A stretch of 64,000 nt of DNA. It comes from Cryptomeria japonica. Its lineage: Eukaryota > Streptophyta > Pinopsida > Cupressales > Cupressaceae. Below, piece by piece: positions 57,761 to 64,000 of the stretch (positions are counted from its first letter, which is position 1; the number at the start of each line of letters is the position of its first letter). The notes under the pieces were generated by a model, which saw nothing but the letters and a program-made list of their open reading frames with translations, was not told the DNA's origin and did not search any database. The DNA is taken from positions 557,591,136 to 557,655,135 of the forward strand of contig NC_081413.1 of the NCBI RefSeq assembly GCF_030272615.1. The letters are read 5' to 3'. The position numbers and the translations under genes are program-made.

Positions 57761-58991
57761 ACTTAGGAACCCCTGATGCTTTCCGAAATGTCTGTGGATC
57801 GGAAGCGGTAGCAATGAATGCATGTGGAAGATCCTGATGCTATTATTGAGTTCTCCATGTATCTGAAGGATCCCTAACAAGAGAACTTGCTGACTCAAGT
57901 GTCTGTTGAGCCCAACGAGGTCTAGGTGGAGGTGGAGAATGAGGCTCCTCAACTGCAAGTGGACCCTGCAGAGGTGTAACCCTGTGAGTTGGAGTTGAAG
58001 GAGTCTCATCATCTGAATCACTAGCATCACTATCCATAATGGAGGAAGGTGGAGGTAGAGAGGCTAATCTAGGAGAGCTTTCCTCAAAGTGAACACTCCT
58101 CTCAATAAACACCTCATGTGTCTCAGGATCCATCAATCTATATGCCTTAACACCCTCAAGATATCCAACAAATATGCAAGGCCTACTCTGTGGTTCCAAT
58201 ACCTTGCATTTCTACAGAGGTATGCGAGCCCATGTTGGACACCCAAAGACTTTGAAATATCTGGCAATCGATTTCCTACCAGCCCAATCCTCAAAAGGAG
58301 TAATACCTTGCAAGGCTTTGTGAGGAACCCGATTCTGGATGTGTGTGGCACAACTGATAGCCTCTGCCCAAAAGGCGGGATCAAGAGAACGTTCATGTAT
58401 CATACAACTAGCCATTTCTTTGAGAGTTCTATTCTTGCATTCTGCAACTTCATTTTGCTATGGAGTGTATGCAATAGAATGCTGAACATCAATCCCCTCA
58501 AATGTACAAAAGTCCTCAAGTCTCTTGTTCACATATTCCCTTCCATTATCTGTACAAAGAATCTTGACCACTTTCCCGGATTGCTTCTCCACATGAGTCT
58601 TGAAGTCCTAAAATCCATCAAATAATTCACTCTTATGAATGAGAATGTAGACCCAAGTGAAGCGGGAGTAGTCATCAATAAAAGTGAGGACATAGCAGGC
58701 CTTGCTAAATGAAGGTGCTAGAAATGGACCTGCTACATCCCTATGAACAAGTTGAATAACTTCCAAAGCTCTCCAATCTTTCCCCTTATCAAACTTCTCC
58801 TTGGGATGCTTGCCCATGGAACAACTTGAACATACACCCTCTGAAAAACTGATTCGAGGTAGACCTCTAACCATGTCTTTAGTACTGAGCTCCTGAAGAT
58901 AGCAGTAGTTGAGGTGACCAAACCGCTCATGCCATAGCTTACTTTCAGAATTTGAATGAGTAAGAAAGGCCCTAGAAGGTGAACTTGGCAC
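57761..58991 (-). pseudogene. Copia B integrase with intact DDE
   Basis: Zinc-binding part: LWHERFGHLNYCYLQ and CSSCSMGKH. Core: VHRDVAGPF (first Asp), then YVLTFIDDYSRFTWVYI. After a stop near 58607: LCTDNGREY (second Asp) and QNEVAECKNRTLKEM (Glu). Further on, AISCATHIQNRVPHKAL, FKVFGCPTWARIP and IFVGYLEGVKAYRLMDPETH. A Pro/Ser-rich hinge leads to RT, with a frameshift near 57750. All three catalytic acidic residues remain, unlike in the gypsy integrase. Confidence 0.88.
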
Positions 58992-59003
58992 AAAGTGGGA
59001 GAA

Positions 59004-59336
59004 TTAATAAAGCCTTGAGTTGTCATTGACTTGTCCCACTACTACTAAGGCATCATCATCAAGTTCCTTTACCACAACTGAATCAGGTGTAAACTCAACC
59101 TTTTTCCCATTCCCATAGTTAGTGATTTGGTAGATAGAGAGAAGGTTGGTAGACAAGTTAGGAACATAGAGAACATTCTCAAATGTTCCATCATCCATGT
59201 CAACTGAACCTTTCCCTTCAACCTCTACTTGTGTATCATCACCTATGTAAATGTGAGGTAGCTTAGATGGATCCAATGAAGAAAACTGCTCCTTTGTAGA
59301 ACCCATATGATATGAGGCACCCGAGTCAAGTATCAA
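59004..59336 (-). pseudogene. Copia B aspartic protease
   Basis: LDSGASYHM at the start of the frame holds the D-S-G active site. GKGSVDMDDGTFENVLYVPN and LLSIYQI are the conserved Copia protease end. The frame differs from gag, with a shift near 59345. Confidence 0.88.
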
Positions 59337-59478
59337 CTGCTGTGAAGAACAAATGCTTGCCCTTTTCCCTTAGAATGTGAGGAAGAGGAAGGAGATGAAT
59401 CCTTCTTTGTGTAGGCAGATGACAAGTTGATGTTGTTTTTCTTAAGAAGATTTGTCAACTCATCAACTTGTTTGGTGT

Positions 59479-60364
59479 GGCATTGATGCTCATCATGACC
59501 ACACTTCTTGCAATATGCACAAGCTGGTTTATCCTTCTTAGGTGGTGTCCCCTTCTTGGAAGAGGATGAAAAATCACCTTGTGATAGAGAGGATGATTGT
59601 CTTTTTTCCTATTGTAGCTTTGACATAGAGTGCTTCTTCTTCTTGTTGGAATCTTTACCTTGACCTCCTTGATTCCCTTGATTAGCCACCAAAGCCTTGG
59701 ACTTTGAAGACTCGAGAAGCCCCATGTTCAACAACTTAGATTGTTCCAATATCAACATTTTTGTGAAAGCATCAAATGAAGGCATAACATAGGAACTCCC
59801 CACTATCGAACAATGAGTTTGGAAGCTAGATACAAATGCTGCATATTCTGGTGCAAGCTTGTCCAACAAGTTGAATATCAACTAAGCATCCTTTTTGTCA
59901 ATTCCACAATCCTTAAGCTTTGCTCTTAGCTCATTTGCTTTGGTGAAATAATCTTGGATTATATATAAACTCTTGGGATCCAAGTTGGTGAGCTCATTGT
60001 CAATCTTATAGCCTCTGATTTCATCAACTTGATCATACAATGTCTGAAACATATCCCAAGCATCTTTGATTGTAGTACACTTTTCAATATGAAAGATGAG
60101 ATCATCTGATACATATTTGTGCAAAGTTCCAAGAGCCATGCAATTCTTAGTGAGCCATTATAACTAAGAATTAGGATCAACCTTAGGATTAGGTGGTGCT
60201 GCTATTGTTCCATCTATGTAATGCGTGATACCTTTTTCCATTAATTTGCTCCATACTTTAATTTTCCATGATGCATAATTATGCAGAGTTAAAGGTGGAA
60301 ATTTATGAGGACTCATTGCAACAAAAATGAAAGAGCACAAGGAAAGAGAGGCACAATCACACAA
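59479..60364 (-). pseudogene. gag: Copia B gag
   Basis: From near 60364: YASWKIKVWSKLMEKGITHY, MALGTLHKYVSDDLI, TTIKDAWDMFQTLYDQV, YIIQDYFTKANELRAKL and IFNLLDKLAPEYAAFVSSF are the usual Copia gag order (UBN2-type). The zinc knuckle CAYCKKCGHDEHQC near 59520-59479 matches C-x2-C-x4-H-x4-C. TAG stops at about 60166, 59882 and 59609. It would form the particle and bind RNA. Confidence 0.88.
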
Positions 60365-61392
60365 GACACCCCCCCAAATTCACTCAATCAAAGAACCCCC
60401 CCCCCCCCCAAAAGTGATGATTTGACACTTTATACTTAGTGCATGTAGAATGGGCCACTTGCAAAACATGGCAAAGTGGACTTCTGATTTCAATTTTACA
60501 ATTGCCTCAATAAGGCCAAAAGAGACTCAAACTAATAGTGCAAGAGATCTAAACTAAGATCTAAGCAATTTACAAGTACCAAATAGGCCAAATAAGATCA
60601 ATATCTGAAAGTATAATTTCTACTTAAAATATTTAAAATTTGATCATAGATTATGAAAGTAGACGAAAAAACATGCACTTAAAAAAAAACGGCACCTGAA
60701 AAGGAGGTCGTATGAGCTCAAACAAGGCCTTTGAAGTTGCAGAATTGAGGATTGGACAAGTACAACTGAGAGAATCCAAAAATTCCGAAACACCTGTGCA
60801 TCAAAATCAGAAAATAACCACACCAATGCGAAAAGCACAAAAAATTAGCCCAAATTAAAAAAATTGCACCCAAAAAGGAGCAAAATTGAGCAAGTTATGG
60901 GCCTCCAAAGTTGACCCAAAATTCCAAACTGCTCAACGAAGAGGGGTCCAAAAATTTCCAAAGAAAATGCTAACTAGGTGCTCACTGTGCGCTGCTGACT
61001 GGGCAGAAGCTGGCTGGGTGTTGACTGTGTGCTGCTGACTGGGCAGAAGGTATGGATCCCAAAAAACAATTTAAAAAAAAAAATTATTTATTTTTTTTTT
61101 TTCAAAAAAAAGTTTTCAACTAGAAAATTATTTTTCAGAATTTTTTTTTTGAAAAAAAATCCGAAAATTTCGTACCGTACTGCCCGAATTGGGCAAAAAA
61201 ATTTCTCCACACCCAAAAATTGATTTTCGCTAAAATAGGTCGAGTTTATACTCGATTTTTATGGAAACGGCCTCTCGGACACAATGGTGAGGTTGAAAAT
61301 GCTCTAAGATGCCTCCAAAAAGTGCAGTTTCTCAAATCCGAAAATAGAAGCCTTCCACGATGTCTCCAAAAACCAATCAATGAAGCCCCAAT
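60365..61392 (-). other. Copia B leader between 5' LTR and gag
   Basis: Untranslated leader. It contains a C12 run at 60396-60409, an imperfect direct repeat GTG(C/T)GCTGCTGACTGGGCAGAAG at about 60988-61048, and A/T runs at 61071-61165. No gene is supported. Confidence 0.6.
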
Positions 61393-61405
61393 GGCTTTGA
61401 TACCA
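61393..61405 (-). other. Copia B primer binding site
   Basis: On the minus strand TGGTATCAAAGCC follows the 5' LTR directly. It is one base off the usual TGGTATCAGAGCC Met-tRNA site. Confidence 0.88.
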
Positions 61406-61851
61406 TGTGAGATTTTGCCAAGATCAAGGGCACAATGAAAAGCATAAAAAAAGAGACAATAGAATGAGAAGAACAAACTATATTCTCATCAATATGCAAA
61501 TGATCAACTGGATTCACCAATACAATGAATATAGGCCTACTTATATAGGCAAGGCCATATGGATATGTACGCACACAAACATGACATGTGACTCAATAAG
61601 AAACAAGGGTAGGTAGGAAATACTAGGGGTAGGTAGGAGAAATAATATAATATTTCACAAGAGGTGGATGACCCACCGAATGTGGAGTGTAACAACAAAA
61701 TAAGACCACAAAATGTGGAATTTCTCCTACAAGCTCTATCCCTATGTGCACATTTTCCTAAGTGTCTCAAATCCAAGCTACGAAGAGATGCATTATCCTA
61801 AGTTAAGTAAAGTGTAATAATATCCATAATGAATATTTATTTACACCAACA
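61406..61851 (-). repeat. 5' LTR of Copia B
   Basis: 446 bp, partner of 55543-55992. It lacks a 5-bp stretch (AACTT near the end) present in the other copy. Confidence 0.93.
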
Positions 61852-62744
61852 GTAATGATTTAATTTTTTCTATTTATTGGATGCTACAAATGGAAATTTC
61901 AATGTTGAGTTTATAGTTACATTTATGCTATCATAATTACTCTAAATTAGTTTTGGCAATTTCTCTTATGAAGGCTTCTTACCTAGATTATATTGCGAGT
62001 AACATTGTTGTTGATTAATAAATTGAATTAGAGTTTGGAGGTTAATATTTTTTTATGAAAAGGTTTTCCTAAGATATATCAGTGTGTAATGGTTGTTCAT
62101 ATTATTTCTTTTAATATTTTAGATAATGTTTTATGCAAATTTTTCACCTTATAGACTATAATAGGAAGTATTTCTACATCTTAACTTCAACATTATTCCC
62201 CATGACATCAAAATTGATAACAAAATATTATAAAGAAAAACAAATATATTGTATTAGGAAAGAATTAGAAAATTGAATGATGTGCCCTCGTTAATTCCCC
62301 CATTAAGACCTCAACAATTATCCATTTATCATTAATTTCATTTTTAGTTTATTTGTCACAATAAATTTCTAGTAAATATTTGTACTTGTTGCAATATAGA
62401 GATTTGAAAATAATCTTGCAAGGTCCTAAACAACATACCTTTTGTATTAGCTTTATTTTATTGTCCTTTAAAACAACTGAGATTATCTCATTGTTTAAAA
62501 TTATAAAATATTTTTTAATACCGGAGTATTTAATATGTTATAAATTATTAAAATATATAATACCTTAAAACATATAAATCTTGAATAGTTTATAAAGTTA
62601 ACTACTAGCAATCACACCTTGTGTGGAATGGGTACACCAAAGAGGTGTGGAAGGTCCATTAGGAAAAAAATTGGTCTATTATTTGCATACATTTGTATAG
62701 GTAAGGAGAAATAAGGGGTGTATGTGTATACGAGTGAGAAAGCT
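61852..62744. other. AT-rich sequence, no gene recognised
   Basis: Right flank of Copia B. Stops in all frames, no motif. Confidence 0.55.
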
Positions 62745-63300
62745 ATGGGGGGAGAGAGAGGAGGGGGTTAATGAGAGAGGAGGAGATATAAGATAAAAGG
62801 TAAAGATATAGGAAGTGGTATATACAAGGAAAGAGGATAGAGGGAGAGAGAAAGATAGATGGAGGGGGAGATGGAGTGAATAAAAGAGATCTATAGAGAT
62901 TATGTGATATAGATAGAGAGGGAGAGGAAGAGATAGAAAGATAAAGATAGAAGGGACAAGATTGAGAGATAAAGGAGATGATAGAGAAAAATAAATAGAG
63001 AGAGAGAGGAAGACGGGGAGAGATAAAGATAGAGAGGGAGATAGAAGGAGTGTGTGTAGGAAAGGGAGAAATAAATATAGAAGGAAGGAGAGAGGGAGAG
63101 GGAGAGATGGAAAGATAGAGATATAGGGGGAAAGAGTGAGAGGTAAAAGAGGTGATAGAGACAAACAATAGAAAGAGGGATAGAGTGATAGAGAGAGGGG
63201 GAGAGATGGAGCGATAGAGGCAGGGAGGGCGAAATAGAGAGTGAGAGAGAGAGAGAGATCAAGAGAAAGGGAGGGAAATAAATAGAGAGAGGATAGAAGA
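62745..63300. repeat. Purine-rich GA tract with ~174-bp higher-order repeat
   Basis: About 555 bp that are nearly all purine plus T, with GAGA and GATA words. The segment from 62931 recurs at 63105 with moderate divergence, an offset of 174 bp. Long minus-strand open frames rich in Ser, Leu, Pro and Tyr in several phases are by-products of the composition. Confidence 0.88.
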
Positions 63301-64000
63301 TATGTGAGGAACATTCCTCACTATTATTGTAAAGAACACATATAGAAGTCCCCTAAGAGCCTCTCTTATGTAAATTCTCCCAAGTGAGGCACCTATTTTG
63401 TGCAACCAACTGATGAGCCTATAAATTGTTCTATTTATTCTATTATTTATGTCATGTTAATCCATTTTCATATTGCAATCCCAATACATTTCCATACTTT
63501 ACCTTATTTCCATGAAGCATTGATTATGATAAATGAATATTTATAGACATTTATATGTTTAGTTAGTTGATGACTAAATCATGGTAAATTATTATATGAC
63601 TAGTGGTTATTAAATGTAAATTATCTTGGAAATTATAACATGTTCTTTGAAAGATATCTAAGTCATTCATTCTATTGGCAAGAAGAATAAACAGGTTGAC
63701 AATTATCACCATGAAGTTGTTGACTAGAAGTGCAGAAAAAGTCGAAACCCAGTTTCAGTAAAATGGTCATATCTCACTCATTTCTTAATGCAATTCAAAT
63801 ATTTAAAATTATTTAGAATTATTAAAAGGAGATATAAATACCCATTAAAGAGTTCGATCTTATTCACAACGGTTAAGGAGCATCAATCACTAGAAGTTGA
63901 CTAAGACAAAACTGGTGTGGCAACAGGAAAGGCAACAAACTTAGTCAAACCTCTTTCATTTATTGTAATTCAAGTTTTAACTTGAGAGGAGTTTGTATAT
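63301..64000. other. No gene recognised at right end
   Basis: Ordinary AT-rich sequence. No repeat partner, coding motif or boundary is seen before the window ends. Confidence 0.5.

Larger units (their letters stand above)
55543..61851 (-). mobile_element. Copia B, 6.3-kb element with paired LTRs
   Basis: LTRs of 450 bp (55543-55992) and 446 bp (61406-61851) begin TGTGAGATTTTGCC and end ACACCAACA on the plus strand. They differ at only a few positions and one 5-bp gap. The TSD is GTAGT (left) and GTAAT (right), one transition apart. The primer site at the right LTR and the purine tract (GGGGGGGTG on the minus strand) at the left LTR set the minus orientation. Gag, protease, integrase, RT and RNase H follow in Copia order. 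At least two frameshifts and several stops make it defective. It is the youngest-looking autonomous-type element here. Confidence 0.95.

Noticed and set aside
62679-63314. Long minus-strand open frames (up to 211 codons) rich in Ser/Leu/Pro
   Set aside because: They arise from the GA tract, appear in three phases at once, and have no motif.

Overview
This is intergenic DNA from a large, repeat-filled plant nuclear genome. It is AT-rich and made almost entirely of decayed Ty3/gypsy, Ty1/copia, LINE, SINE and hAT elements, together with a few broken gene fragments. The long nested elements, the depth of decay and the F-box/LRR remnant suggest a seed plant, perhaps a conifer, but the species is an inference. 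I see no intact host gene and no cellular rRNA or tRNA gene.

Region by region. (1) 1.8-6.0 kb holds a minus-strand, 5'-truncated LINE with an exact 15-bp target-site duplication (TSD). It keeps the zinc-binding and RNase H end of ORF2, and an unusual further ORF lies downstream of RNase H. (2) 6.0-12.4 kb is AT-rich filler with a perfect 100-bp tandem duplication, microsatellites, a GC-rich island and a degenerate minisatellite. (3) 12.4-17.2 kb has two direct copies of a diverged segmental duplication. One copy carries a tRNA-derived SINE. The copies bracket an F-box/LRR pseudogene and a hAT-type MITE (8-bp TSD, 16-bp inverted repeats) whose 5' end was later tandemly duplicated. (4) 17.8-22 kb contains a small unknown pseudogene and pieces of a second RNase H-bearing LINE.

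(5) 22.2-54.9 kb is one ancient plus-strand Copia element split by four direct insertions, each with a recognisable TSD: an 18.2-kb Tat-like gypsy element (22810-41004, TSD ATATC), a solo LTR (41357-42818, AATCA), an L1 LINE (43102-52960, ~15 bp) and a second solo LTR (53308-53936, ATTTG). The LINE is itself split by a fifth insertion, a 4.3-kb LTR element with a very short interior (48471-52748, CTCTA). Joining across the ATATC and ATTTG sites restores the Copia reading frame. (6) 55.5-61.9 kb is a younger minus-strand Copia element with near-identical LTRs. (7) 62.7-63.3 kb is a purine (GA) tract.

The most interesting object is the gypsy element. Its plus-strand gag-pol runs gag, protease, G-patch, RT, RNase H, a second RNase H, integrase. 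In the 3' part, on the opposite strand, lies a captured plant-mobile-domain (PMD) gene with its own TATA box and a phase-0 intron with consensus-like splice sites. A 21-bp-periodic array of the octamer TAGCGCAT precedes both gag-pol and the antisense gene, in sense orientation in each case. In the antisense gene the array lies inside the intron. All coordinates and base matches were read by eye. Family names rest on remembered family motifs, not on searches.
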